Shown: piece by piece, positions 30,300 to 39,313 of the stretch
Position numbering within the stretch: the stretch's first letter is position 1
Layout of the letters: each line of letters begins with the position of its first letter
NCBI GenBank assembly: GCA_943355155.1
Contig: CALREJ010000001.1
Span: 66,785-112,475 of the forward strand
From: Candidatus Peribacteria bacterium
Lineage (GTDB): Bacteria; Patescibacteriota; Gracilibacteria; Peribacterales; Peribacteraceae
DNA: 45,691 nt
Direction of reading: 5' to 3'
Program-made: the position numbers and the translations under genes
Notes under the pieces: generated by a model
Databases searched by the model: none
The model's input: the letters and a program-made list of their open reading frames with translations, nothing else
What the model was told of the DNA's origin: nothing

Positions 30300-30962
30300 T
30301 TACTCCGATAGTAATCTAAATATCTTTTCATATTCTCCATTTTCCATGTTGCCCCTCGAAACAGTTGGATTCCTATAATTTTTTAGTTTCATGTATTCCC
30401 CCTTTAATTCAGGGACATCTTGCAGCCAGATTTTTTCACTACGCATGAGAACAATTTTTTTCTTAAGACGGATTGCTTTTTTCACAAGATGAAAAGAATA
30501 TTCTTGAGACGGCAATAGCTGTTGAGTGTGTCGATATTTGATAGAATGATACGGAAAATACTGTATACACATAATTTTCTTTCTTAATGTATCGATTGAA
30601 ATGCCATCATCGATGAGTGATTTTAATTTTTTCTTCCACCATTTGTAGCCTTCGTATTTTTCAAATTCTTTATTCAAAACATAGAAATCATCTGCCTTTT
30701 GAAGAAGACTTGCACGATTTGCTTCTATATACGATGAGTCATTCATATAGGACTGCAGATCCTCTTTATGAAAGCCTGGATTAAGAGCAAGAAAAATAAC
30801 TTTTGCATTTTCAAAATTCCCTAAATACGCATCGGGCAAGACACCCGACTCCACATGCGATATTTTTTTCGGATACTTCTCGAAATACACTTTATCAATT
30901 TCCGCAATAAATGGAGCTTTATTAGGCAAATTTAGCCAAGGGTTTGTGATAGATTGATTCAT
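30300..30962 (-). CDS. Hypothetical protein, weak resemblance to uracil-DNA-glycosylase-superfamily
   Basis: AKVIFLALNPGF segment; start taken at MNQSITNPWL. Confidence 0.45.
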   Translation of the reverse strand: MNQSITNPWLNLPNKAPFIAEIDKVYFEKYPKKISHVESGVLPDAYLGNFENAKVIFLALNPGFHKEDLQSYMNDSSYIEANRASLLQKADDFYVLNKEFEKYEGYKWWKKKLKSLIDDGISIDTLRKKIMCIQYFPYHSIKYRHTQQLLPSQEYSFHLVKKAIRLKKKIVLMRSEKIWLQDVPELKGEYMKLKNYRNPTVSRGNMENGEYEKIFRLLSE

Positions 30963-31023
30963 ACATTGAAGCGTAATTGAAGCAAGGTTTTTAAGATTGC
31001 TTGATTGTAGACCAAGTAAAACC

Positions 31024-33393
31024 TCACCTACTAATCCTCGCAAACAAAAAGAACACCGCCGTGAAACCAATGAGCATGATGACGGGTGCGATGTCGGATA
31101 TCCAGTTTCGTTTGGTCGGGTGAAATCCTTTCAGCAGCAGTGAATTTGTGACGACTGCGACGGAGCTGAATGCCATCGCGAGGCCAGCGAGTTCTGGGCG
31201 GAGGACGATGCCGAACGTGATGAAGGCTCGGGCGGCGACTGGGATGCCGATGACGTTGAAGAACAGAGCGAAGAACATGTTCTGATGGATTTTATTCACC
31301 GTCGCGCGGCTGAGTTTGATGGCGGTAACAACGTCACGCAGATCATTTTTCACAAGGACAATGCCGCCGGTCTCCATCGCAATATCCGTTCCACTTCCCA
31401 TCGCGATGCCGAGGTTTGCTTGCGCGAGTGCTGGACTGTCGTTGATGCCGTCGCCAACCATTGCGACTCTGAAGCCTTGTGCTTGTAGCTTCTTTACTTC
31501 AGCCGCTTTCTGCTCCGGAAGCACTTCTGCGAGCACGCGTGTGATGCCAAGACTTTTCGCAATAGCCTGCGCAGTTCGCGTGTTATCACCGGTGATCATG
31601 TAGACCTCGATGCCCATTGCCGTCAGTTGGTCGACTGCTTCTTTCGACGTTTCCTTGAGCGTGTCTGCGACGGCGATGATGCCGAGGACATGATGTTCGT
31701 CACTCAGAATCATCGCAGTCTTTCCTGCATCTTCCAGTGTGTGCAGTTTCGATTCGATTGCTTCATACGAAATGTGCTGCAGCGTCATCAATGCACGATT
31801 GCCGAAAAAATAGTTCTTTCCATCAAGTGTTCCTTCGATGCCGTGACCGGGGATTGCTTTGAATGCTTCGATCGTGCTCAGCATGACACCCGTAGATTTA
31901 GAATGATTGACGATGCTCTCTGCCAGCGGATGTTCGGAGCCCTGCTCCAGACACGCGGCAATTCTTAGAATTTCGTTTTCTGCCTCTCCCCCCCTCCCGC
32001 GCACGGGGGTGGGGGTTGGGGGGTGGGGGCTTATTGCAATGATGTCCGTCACTTCCGGTTTTCCTTTTGTCAGCGTTCCCGTTTTATCAAACACGATCGC
32101 ATCGATCTTATTCGCCGCTTCAAGCGGTTCGCCGCCGCGAATCAGAATTCCATTCTCAGCACCTTTTCCTGTTGCAACCATGATTGCTGTGGGAGTCGCG
32201 AGTCCGAGGGCACACGGGCATGCGATCACGAGAACCGAAACCGCAGAGAGTAGAGAAAATGTGAATGTCGCTCCGAAGAATAGCCAGATGGCAAGCGTTG
32301 CGATGGCAATGATGATTACTGCCGGCACGAACCACGACGACACCCAATCTGCAAAATCCTGAATGGGGGCTTTGCTTCCTTGTGCTTCTTCCACAAAGTG
32401 AATGATCTGCGCGAGGGCAGTTTCGCTTCCCACTTTCTCCGCGCGGAATTCGATGCTTCCGTTGCCGTTCATCGTCGCACCGAACACGCGGTCACCTTCT
32501 TTCTTCTCGACTGGAATACTTTCGCCCGTGAGCATCGATTCATCGACGGAGCTCAGTCCCTTCATGACTGTGCCATCGACGGGAATTTTTTCACCGGGTC
32601 GTACGACGACGATGTCTCCGACGACGACTTCCTCCATTGGCACATCAATCGCTTCACCATTGCGTAGCACCCGCGCAGTTTTTGCCTGCAACCCCATCAA
32701 TTTTTGAATCGCTTCCGACGTCGCACCCTTCGCCCGCGCTTCTAACCACTTTCCAAGAAGCACAAAAGTGATGAGGAGTGCGGCCACTTCGAAATAGAGA
32801 TCAGCGACCTCACCGATGGCTGATCTTTGGGCAATAACATGTACACTAAAATTATACAAACTGTAAAAATATGCAGTAGAAGTGCCGATCACAATCAAGC
32901 TATCCATGCTGAATGTTTTCATCTTCAGACTCGACCAAAATCCCCTGTAAAATCCCGCGCCCAACCAGAACTGTACCGGTGTTGAGAGGATCAAAGAGAT
33001 GATGCCCATTGAGGGCATTAATTTTTCGTGCAGTGGAGAATCTGACAAAAACGATAGAATCATAAATCCCAGCATCGGCGCACTGAGCACCAGTCCGATT
33101 AAAAATTTCTTCCGGTAATCCGCAATTTCTTGCTCGCGCCTCTTCTTATCCATCGCAACTCCATGATGATCATGTTCGTTTCTCACCTCCGCGCTGTAGC
33201 CGGCCGACTTCACTGCCTTGATCAAATCTGCTTCATGCACGTGTGCCGGGTCATACGTGACGCGCGCTTTTTCTGATCCGTAGTTCACGCTCGCATCTTC
33301 CACTCCCGCAGTTTTTTTCAGCTTCCGCGTGATCAGTGCCGCGCAACTCGCGCAGTGCATGCCGGTGATACTGAGGGTGCATTGGGAACTCAT
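31024..33393 (-). CDS. copA: Copper-type P1B ATPase
   Basis: [14 protein letters not shown] in [35 protein letters not shown]. Confidence 0.94.
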   Translation of the reverse strand: MSSQCTLSITGMHCASCAALITRKLKKTAGVEDASVNYGSEKARVTYDPAHVHEADLIKAVKSAGYSAEVRNEHDHHGVAMDKKRREQEIADYRKKFLIGLVLSAPMLGFMILSFLSDSPLHEKLMPSMGIISLILSTPVQFWLGAGFYRGFWSSLKMKTFSMDSLIVIGTSTAYFYSLYNFSVHVIAQRSAIGEVADLYFEVAALLITFVLLGKWLEARAKGATSEAIQKLMGLQAKTARVLRNGEAIDVPMEEVVVGDIVVVRPGEKIPVDGTVMKGLSSVDESMLTGESIPVEKKEGDRVFGATMNGNGSIEFRAEKVGSETALAQIIHFVEEAQGSKAPIQDFADWVSSWFVPAVIIIAIATLAIWLFFGATFTFSLLSAVSVLVIACPCALGLATPTAIMVATGKGAENGILIRGGEPLEAANKIDAIVFDKTGTLTKGKPEVTDIIAISPHPPTPTPVRGRGGEAENEILRIAACLEQGSEHPLAESIVNHSKSTGVMLSTIEAFKAIPGHGIEGTLDGKNYFFGNRALMTLQHISYEAIESKLHTLEDAGKTAMILSDEHHVLGIIAVADTLKETSKEAVDQLTAMGIEVYMITGDNTRTAQAIAKSLGITRVLAEVLPEQKAAEVKKLQAQGFRVAMVGDGINDSPALAQANLGIAMGSGTDIAMETGGIVLVKNDLRDVVTAIKLSRATVNKIHQNMFFALFFNVIGIPVAARAFITFGIVLRPELAGLAMAFSSVAVVTNSLLLKGFHPTKRNWISDIAPVIMLIGFTAVFFLFARISR
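31985..32033 (-). repeat. In-frame G/C-run insertion-like segment in copA encoding [16 protein letters not shown]; plus-strand G-quadruplex motif
   Basis: GGGGGTGGGGGTTGGGGGGTGGGGG at 32005-32029; C-rich complement-like arm at 31988-31998. Confidence 0.65.
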
Positions 33394-33605
33394 GTTGTTG
33401 GGAGAATTTTATACTTGTCATCCAGTGCTTCGATTTCCTTGGCCCACGCTTGCATATCAAAATCGTCTGCGTGTTCAAGGGTGACTTTTTTCGTATCAAC
33501 ATTCACATCGATGCTCTCGATCGACGGAAATTCAGAGCTGACATCTTTGATGAGTGCAGCGCACGATGCGCAGTGGATTCCTGGAATTGTAACAATGGTT
33601 TGCAT
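33390..33605 (-). CDS. CopZ-like HMA-domain protein
   Basis: [21 protein letters not shown]; 4-nt overlap with copA. Confidence 0.8.
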   Translation of the reverse strand: MQTIVTIPGIHCASCAALIKDVSSEFPSIESIDVNVDTKKVTLEHADDFDMQAWAKEIEALDDKYKILPTT

Positions 33606-33624
33606 AAGAAAGTGAGGAAGGGGA

Positions 33625-34956
33625 TTAAAGAACAGTGAAGGAACCGCGAACCATTCCCATCGAACACATAAAAGGAAGTGTGCCACGTTCCGGTGCCGTG
33701 AAGGTAATGACGTTTTCGCCTCTCGAAAGTGACTGAGAAATGTTCAAAGAAGGTATCGTGATCATACTCGTGCAGCCGAATGCCTGTGATCCATCAATTT
33801 TCCACTTCACAGGAATGCCCGCAGTAATGGTGATGTTTGCCGGATCATATCTGTTTGACAGTACTTTCATCGATACTTCCTGCGCGTTATTGATGATCGA
33901 TGGAACAGCAGTTGTTGGCTGATTGTTTGATCCCGTGATAGTAATTCCCGCAAGAGCCAAGCCACTTTGTACATTGAAGAGCGCTAATACCAAAACGAGA
34001 GTTCCTGAAAAATGTAAAAACAGTCTCGACGTTTTCCCCGATGCGGCCGATGAGATGGCGCTGAGCCCAATGAGAGAGGGGAGTGTGCCGAGTGCGAAGA
34101 CAAACATCACCGTCGCGCCTGTCGAAAAATTCCCGGATGCGAGTGCGACGAGCTGAAGTGATTGTGTAAATCCGCAGGGAAGAAAAAATGTGAACGCCCC
34201 GAGCATGAATGGTGCAGCCGGGTGATCGCTTTCGGAAAGATCGTGAATCCAATGCGAGAGTTTTTTTGGCGGGCGAATGGGAAAACTTCCCTTGGGAATG
34301 ATCTTCAATATCGTGAGTGCCAGCCAGAGCATGATGAGCGCAACGACAATGCTCATGTACCCCGATACTTGTGATGAAAGTGTGATCGATTGACCAAGCA
34401 CACCGACGAGACCGCCGAGGACAAAGTAGGACACAAGGCGACCGAAGTTGAATTGGAGGAGTGGCTGGAATTTATGCCAACGCGTTTGCGCTTGGTGGAT
34501 CTCATTGTTTTTCGCCGCGAGTGCAAGCAGTAATCCTCCTGTGATAGCCAAGCAACTGCTCGTCCCTGCGACGAGTCCGATCAGAAAAATTCCTCCAATC
34601 GAAAGCGCTCCCGTTGTTGATGGTGCAAGCGAGACGAGGTCGAAGGCTTCCAAAAATTTGTAGAGTGCGAAAATGATCAGCAGTGATGCGCCGATGTCGA
34701 GCCATTTTTGCTTTGCGGTATCCGTGGACATCGGCGAGTCTTCGTCCGCAAGCCCATAGCCCGCGTCGCGAATGACTGCGTTGATCTGGTCTATGTCTAC
34801 CGCGTCTGCAGAGTTTGTTGTGATCGTGGCAATACCGGTCTTATGATTGATCTGTACATTTTGAATGCCAGTCATTTTTTTTAGTCTGCGTTCCAGTAGG
34901 ATTTCGCAGCTATGGCAGGTCATGCCGGAGATGTGAATAGTGAAGGAATTGCCCAT
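33625..34956 (-). CDS. HMA - SafE/UreH-like membrane - cupredoxin-like fusion protein
   Basis: GMTCHSCEILLERRLKK; membrane core GTSSCLAITGGLLLAL, LPCGFTQSLQLVALASGNF; C-terminal LPFMCSMGMVRGSFTVL. Confidence 0.85.
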   Translation of the reverse strand: MGNSFTIHISGMTCHSCEILLERRLKKMTGIQNVQINHKTGIATITTNSADAVDIDQINAVIRDAGYGLADEDSPMSTDTAKQKWLDIGASLLIIFALYKFLEAFDLVSLAPSTTGALSIGGIFLIGLVAGTSSCLAITGGLLLALAAKNNEIHQAQTRWHKFQPLLQFNFGRLVSYFVLGGLVGVLGQSITLSSQVSGYMSIVVALIMLWLALTILKIIPKGSFPIRPPKKLSHWIHDLSESDHPAAPFMLGAFTFFLPCGFTQSLQLVALASGNFSTGATVMFVFALGTLPSLIGLSAISSAASGKTSRLFLHFSGTLVLVLALFNVQSGLALAGITITGSNNQPTTAVPSIINNAQEVSMKVLSNRYDPANITITAGIPVKWKIDGSQAFGCTSMITIPSLNISQSLSRGENVITFTAPERGTLPFMCSMGMVRGSFTVL

Positions 34957-35064
34957 ATTTTAAGTGTACTACCGATCATTCGGACAACAAGAAAGGAATG
35001 GTACAAAAGAGAATGATATTCATGCATATCTTTCCCCCTCCGCATCTGTTACCGTCCCCTTAAC

Positions 35065-35700
35065 ATGTGCTTCTCCGCAACCGCGAGTTTCACGGCAGGA
35101 GCAGCACTCACCGTTATCGGCGTTGCGAGTGTCGCGTCCGTCAAAAGACGATCAGATATTCTCTTCGCCGCGATTCCATTGCTCTTTGGATTGCAACAAC
35201 TGCTTGAAGGAGTGATTTGGTTATCATTACAAAACACCAAACTCGTATCCATTCTCTCCGTCGCATATTTGTTTGTGTCCCATGTCGTGTGGCCGACAGT
35301 GATTCCACTTTCTGTATTTTTGATGGAACGAGTGACGTGGCGACGTCGCGTGCTTGGAGTGTGTATCGGTGTTGGCATCGTCGTCAGTGCCTATTTTTTG
35401 TATTATCTTTTCATAGAGCCTGTGACTGCAATCATTGTGGATAAGTGTATAGCCTATGTCTCGCAACATTTCTCCCGAACATTTTTTCTGTCACCTTACA
35501 CGCTTGCCACATCCTTGAGTTGTCTCTTCTCACGTTACCGTCTCGTCAATCTCTTCGGCATCACCACCTTCATCGCCGGAGTTATCACCGTGTGGTTCTA
35601 TGATCAGGCGTTTATTTCCGTTTGGTGTTTCTTCGCGGCAATCCTCAGTGTGATTATTTTTATGCAGGTACGCTTGGAAGGTAAAAAGTCGCTAAGGTGA
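35065..35700 (+). CDS. Multi-pass membrane protein (DUF6629-like)
   Basis: N-terminal MCFSATASFTAGAALTVIGV plus several TM segments. Confidence 0.6.
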   Translation: MCFSATASFTAGAALTVIGVASVASVKRRSDILFAAIPLLFGLQQLLEGVIWLSLQNTKLVSILSVAYLFVSHVVWPTVIPLSVFLMERVTWRRRVLGVCIGVGIVVSAYFLYYLFIEPVTAIIVDKCIAYVSQHFSRTFFLSPYTLATSLSCLFSRYRLVNLFGITTFIAGVITVWFYDQAFISVWCFFAAILSVIIFMQVRLEGKKSLR

Positions 35701-35826
35701 GTACTTGATGAAATTTCTTTGAGATTCTTTGTAAGAGTTCATAAAAAGCAACAACGAATCGGAAAGAGACAGGTCGCATTTGTGTCTTATATGTGCTTCA
35801 CTATTTTTTTCCTTCCTTATACTTTT

Positions 35827-36489
35827 ATGAAACCCTATCTCCGCCTCGCCGCCATTGGCTCGGCACTTCTCATTACCGGCACCGTACTTGCAGAGGACTC
35901 AACCTTCTCGCAGACAAAATTTACCGATGTTCCGGAAAGCAGTTCGTATTACGAGGGCATCGAATACCTCCGCACCCACAATGTGCTGAAGGGCTATCTC
36001 GACGGCACCTTCAAACCAAACACCCGCATCAACCGCGCGGAATTTGTGATGTTTGTCGTGAATCCTCTTATTCTGGACACGAACGACATGAGCAGTTGTC
36101 TCAATGACAGCTTGCCCGCTGCTGCAACAAGTGTATACTTTCCGGATGTTGCGAGGGATTCGTGGTACGCAACACAAGTGTGCTTTGCAAAAAATAAGCA
36201 CCTCATTGATGGTTACCCAGACGGCACCTATCGCCCAGCGGAGAACATCAACTTTGTGGAAGCTGCGAAAATCATTTCCAATGTCTTCGCGCTCGATGTT
36301 GCAAAGGACGTGACGGGAGAATTTTGGTATCGCCCCTATGTGCAACGTCTCTCCGATCTTCATGCGATTCCTGCAACAGTCACGCGTTTCGATCAGACAC
36401 TCACGCGCGGCGAAATGGCCGAGATTGTGTATCGCCTGAAGGCCGATAGAGAAGATAAGGCTTCGACGAGTATTGGGGACATTAAATAA
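35827..36489 (+). CDS. SLH-domain exported protein
   Basis: Signal peptide; FTDVPESSSYYEGIEYLRTHNVLKGYLDGTFKPNTRINRAEF and two further SLH-like units. Confidence 0.88.
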   Translation: MKPYLRLAAIGSALLITGTVLAEDSTFSQTKFTDVPESSSYYEGIEYLRTHNVLKGYLDGTFKPNTRINRAEFVMFVVNPLILDTNDMSSCLNDSLPAAATSVYFPDVARDSWYATQVCFAKNKHLIDGYPDGTYRPAENINFVEAAKIISNVFALDVAKDVTGEFWYRPYVQRLSDLHAIPATVTRFDQTLTRGEMAEIVYRLKADREDKASTSIGDIK

Positions 36490-36514
36490 GTATCAACGGC
36501 TCAGTCTTGATTTT

Positions 36515-36550
36515 CCCCTTCGGCGTGCATTGGGTGCGCCGGGGGGTTCT
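36515..36550. terminator. GC-rich hairpin between convergent genes
   Basis: CCCCTTCGGCGTGCATTGGGTGCGCCGGGGGGTTCTT; imperfect stem. Confidence 0.5.
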
Positions 36551-36554
36551 TGTG

Positions 36555-36926
36555 TCACATTGCGTACGTGGCGAAATTTTGACCGGCAATATCCGCTTGC
36601 AGAAGATCGAGGTATTGCAGCAGGCGCTTATGGAAGGCAGGATTTTTGATGCTGATGTTTTTGCCGATCGGATCATTTTTCCCCCTGTAGAACAGGAAAA
36701 ATCCTGCATTGGTTTCTACGTCAACGAGGAAAACAATGCGTCGCGCTCCTTCGACGGTTGTCACATAGAGCTTCACGAGTCGCGATCCTTTCGGAAGATT
36801 TTCACCTTTGATTGGCACCATAATTCCTTCCGCATAGGAACCAAGTATTGTCTCCAAATCTTTCTGTGGAATCTCTCCACGCTTAAACTCCTTGCGCCTA
36901 ATACTGTGTGCGACGATTACTGTCAT
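36555..36926 (-). CDS. RelE-like toxin candidate
   Basis: GARRIVFLVDVETNAGFFLFYRGKNDPIGKNIS pattern; paired with the upstream overlapping gene. Confidence 0.55.
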   Translation of the reverse strand: MTVIVAHSIRRKEFKRGEIPQKDLETILGSYAEGIMVPIKGENLPKGSRLVKLYVTTVEGARRIVFLVDVETNAGFFLFYRGKNDPIGKNISIKNPAFHKRLLQYLDLLQADIAGQNFATYAM

Positions 36927-37165
36927 GCTTTTAGCCTACCATGCCATTGTTTGATGACAGAGTCCATTTTTGCTTGGGTCGCGGTGTCTACAGGAATAGT
37001 TTCCGCAATGATTTCGCGCTGTGTTCGAGTGCCAATACTGATCCGTCCTTCTGCATAATCGGTGAGAAGAACGCGCACAACCATAGCAAGAGGCAAGCGC
37101 TCAGTCTGCGCGCGCTTTGCAGCACGGTCGCGGGTGATCTTGTCGATGGCGATGGATGTGTGCAT
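36923..37165 (-). CDS. Antitoxin candidate
   Basis: 80-aa protein with N-terminal MHTSIAIDKITRDRAAKRAQTERLPLAMVVRVLL; 4-nt overlap with the toxin candidate. Confidence 0.55.
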   Translation of the reverse strand: MHTSIAIDKITRDRAAKRAQTERLPLAMVVRVLLTDYAEGRISIGTRTQREIIAETIPVDTATQAKMDSVIKQWHGRLKA

Positions 37166-37182
37166 GGTTGGTATATTGGAAA

Positions 37183-37201
37183 CCTATAGATAGTATATAG
37201 G
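37183..37201. promoter_or_regulatory. Inverted repeat CCTATA-N7-TATAGG upstream of the TA pair (operator candidate)
   Basis: Located 18-36 nt upstream of the antitoxin ATG. Confidence 0.5.
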
Positions 37202-37247
37202 AATTCGTTTGATGGAGCAATACCATATTTTTCATGACTCATGAATC

Positions 37248-37268
37248 ATCGTATCAAAATGATACGAT
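37248..37268. repeat. Inverted repeat ATCGTATCA-AAA-TGATACGAT, with an extra TGATACG at 37281-37287
   Basis: Perfect 9-bp arms. Confidence 0.8.
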
Positions 37269-37325
37269 TCGGGTATGTATTGATACGAAAAATACAATAC
37301 TGAAAGAACAGAAGAGCACGTTACC

Positions 37326-37353
37326 AGCCGCCGATGCGCACGCATCGGCGGCT
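37326..37353. terminator. Strong hairpin AGCCGCCGATGCG-CA-CGCATCGGCGGCT downstream of tyrA
   Basis: 13-bp perfect stem; no clear U tract on either side. Confidence 0.5.
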
Positions 37354-37369
37354 GTCTTGTGGTGAATGT

Positions 37370-38554
37370 TTATTGTTGTGTTTCTGCTTTTTTAAGGACA
37401 ACCTCGATCCTCTCCAGATCTTTTTCCAACGCATCCCAGTCCATCGGCGTTCCATCTTTGCGACCCAGTTCAAATTCCACGCTGTCAGGTTTCTTGCTCT
37501 GCAGAGAATCAATCGCATTCAGATCAATGTCGTGCCGCTCAAGGATTGTGCAGATCTGTTTCAGCAGTCCGATATGATCTTTGTTCGCAATGAGTGTGAG
37601 TGATTTTTTACGGATATTGCCCAGACGCTGAATGATGACGTTTGTTTTGACTCTCATTCGCTCCCGCCATGAGCCATCGGGATCGATCTTTTTGCGTGTG
37701 GCTTCTATAAATGCGGGGAGCAGTCGTTCTGTTGTTGGAAGATCACGATCATGCTTCCCGAGTTCGACGATGCGCTGCATCGATGCAATCGATTGCTCCA
37801 GAATGCGTTCGCCTGCGGGAGATGCGAGCAGTCCCATGATCAGACTTGCCTGTAAGTTTGCATCTACCGCTGAGGCGGTGCGCCCTATCGATAACAGAGT
37901 CAACTCAAAATTCGGCGACTGAAACTTTTCCACATTCTGAATCGTGCGCCCGTCCGGAAGTGTGTTTCCCAATGTCGCCAGAGCCCCAAGCTGAAAGACG
38001 TGCGGCAGTCCCTGGATCACGTCCATCAAACGATCGTGCTCTGCAACTCGCATCGTCTCGATCGTCATTTCCATTGTTTCAAAGAGCGCTTTTGCAAATG
38101 TTTCTGCTTCCTGTAAGCGATCACTGATATGGCAGATGATGCCGTTCTGGCCGCGCAGCGAAGGGGGATTCGGCGGTGGCGATGACATCGGATGAATGGA
38201 GCCCACGATCGCTCTGCCATCGTCATCAATGTTCTGCTGCACATCTGCGAAACTGCGTTTACTCGAAGCAATATCGATAATGATCTGCCCCTGTCGCAGT
38301 TTTCCGCGCACTTCAAGGAGGATTCCCCTGATGGCATCCTGCGGTGACGCAATGATCACAATTTCTGCACGCTCAATGATTTCATCCAGTGAAACGTGAG
38401 CGAAGTCTGGTTCTTTCTTTGCTCGCACGGGATCCGATTGCAAGATCGCATGCTTCGAATGTTTTTCCAGCGTGCTTACCAATTGCGAACCCCATTTGCC
38501 AACGCCGATCACGCCGACGGTTTTATTGCCGATGATGTCTAATAGGTTTTCCAT
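37370..38554 (-). CDS. tyrA: Prephenate dehydrogenase-like protein with C-terminal ACT domain
   Basis: TVGVIGVGKWGSQLVSTL, IVIIASPQDAIRGIL, SIHPM, EHDRLMDVIQGLPHV; ACT segment SLTLIANKDHIGLLKQICTILERHDIDLNAIDSL. Confidence 0.8.
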   Translation of the reverse strand: MENLLDIIGNKTVGVIGVGKWGSQLVSTLEKHSKHAILQSDPVRAKKEPDFAHVSLDEIIERAEIVIIASPQDAIRGILLEVRGKLRQGQIIIDIASSKRSFADVQQNIDDDGRAIVGSIHPMSSPPPNPPSLRGQNGIICHISDRLQEAETFAKALFETMEMTIETMRVAEHDRLMDVIQGLPHVFQLGALATLGNTLPDGRTIQNVEKFQSPNFELTLLSIGRTASAVDANLQASLIMGLLASPAGERILEQSIASMQRIVELGKHDRDLPTTERLLPAFIEATRKKIDPDGSWRERMRVKTNVIIQRLGNIRKKSLTLIANKDHIGLLKQICTILERHDIDLNAIDSLQSKKPDSVEFELGRKDGTPMDWDALEKDLERIEVVLKKAETQQ

Positions 38555-38680
38555 GATTGAAAAAAAGAAAAATATAAAAAGGTAAGAAAAGAAAAGTGCA
38601 TCGATAGCGGTACGTGCTCGCATCGCAGATGAGGACGTAGTAGGTGACACGACCAATGATGGAGGGGAAATTGTGCATAT

Positions 38681-38708
38681 AAAAAAAGCCCCCGCAGATG
38701 CGAGGGCT
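38681..38708 (-). terminator. Intrinsic terminator in the tyrA leader
   Basis: Minus strand AGCCCTCGCATCTGCGGGGGCTTTTTTT. Confidence 0.85.
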
Positions 38709-38736
38709 GAAAGAATCAAGATTTAGATACAGCTAC

Positions 38737-38796
38737 TCACATCTGTGTGGAGCAGAGGTAGTAGGAAGAGCTGATGATTGCGGAGGAGTTTTTCAA
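38737..38796 (-). promoter_or_regulatory. Candidate tyrosine leader-peptide ORF and attenuator region
   Basis: TTG (or ATG at 38814) ORF ...KNSSAIISSSYYLCSTQM*; Tyr-Tyr codons at 38758-38763; antiterminator pairing of AGATGTGAG with CTCGCATCT. Confidence 0.5.
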
Positions 38797-38805
38797 AGTG
38801 AGATG

Positions 38806-38833
38806 ATTGTACATGGTACATGTGTTATGTCAA
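38806..38833 (-). promoter_or_regulatory. Promoter TTGACA-N16-TACAAT
   Basis: Minus strand, -35 at plus 38828-38833 and -10 at plus 38806-38811. Confidence 0.6.
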
Positions 38834-39235
38834 TTTTTCTTTACTATTTTGCTTTGCTACTAATCTTCCACCCACAAGCGCACTCGGCAACGCAAGAATC
38901 GTCAGGATAATCGGATACCAGTGTTGGCCCAAGCTCCACATGCCGATCGTTCCTCCGAGGTTCGCGAGGAATGCGATGACGCCGAGGATGATTGCATGGC
39001 GCATGGGATAGTTGGGTGCGAGGCGTGCGCCAAGGTAGCAACTGAATACGGTGTAGATCGTGCGATAGATGATTGCGAGAATTAAAAACCACGTCGGTGA
39101 TCCGTTGGCCATTTGCTCTGCGATGCTTGGAATGATTCCTGTTTGTTCCAAGATCGTATCCGTCGCAATGGAAAGCACGGCACCAACAAGGATTCCCGCG
39201 AGGATGGCGCCGATGCTTCTCACAATATGTTTCAT
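38825..39235 (-). CDS. Membrane protein, unknown function
   Basis: Four hydrophobic segments. Confidence 0.65.
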   Translation of the reverse strand: MKHIVRSIGAILAGILVGAVLSIATDTILEQTGIIPSIAEQMANGSPTWFLILAIIYRTIYTVFSCYLGARLAPNYPMRHAIILGVIAFLANLGGTIGMWSLGQHWYPIILTILALPSALVGGRLVAKQNSKEKLT

Positions 39236-39313
39236 GTACTCATTGTATGAATAAGATGAAAGTAAATCCAGAGATGGCTATGGATCTCATGCACACTTCT
39301 GTACAATTCCTCC

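Noticed and set aside
37248-37287. TGATACG repeats as a CRISPR or iteron array
   Set aside because: Only three half-sites with irregular spacing; better explained as regulator binding sites.
38140-38185. Pro-rich SSPPPNPPSLRGQNG in TyrA as another inserted element like that in CopA
   Set aside because: Length matches the usual HPM...SLRGQN segment of prephenate dehydrogenases, so no insertion is needed.
38681-38830. T-box riboswitch upstream of tyrA
   Set aside because: No TGGNACCGCG-like T-box motif before the terminator; peptide-based attenuation fits better.
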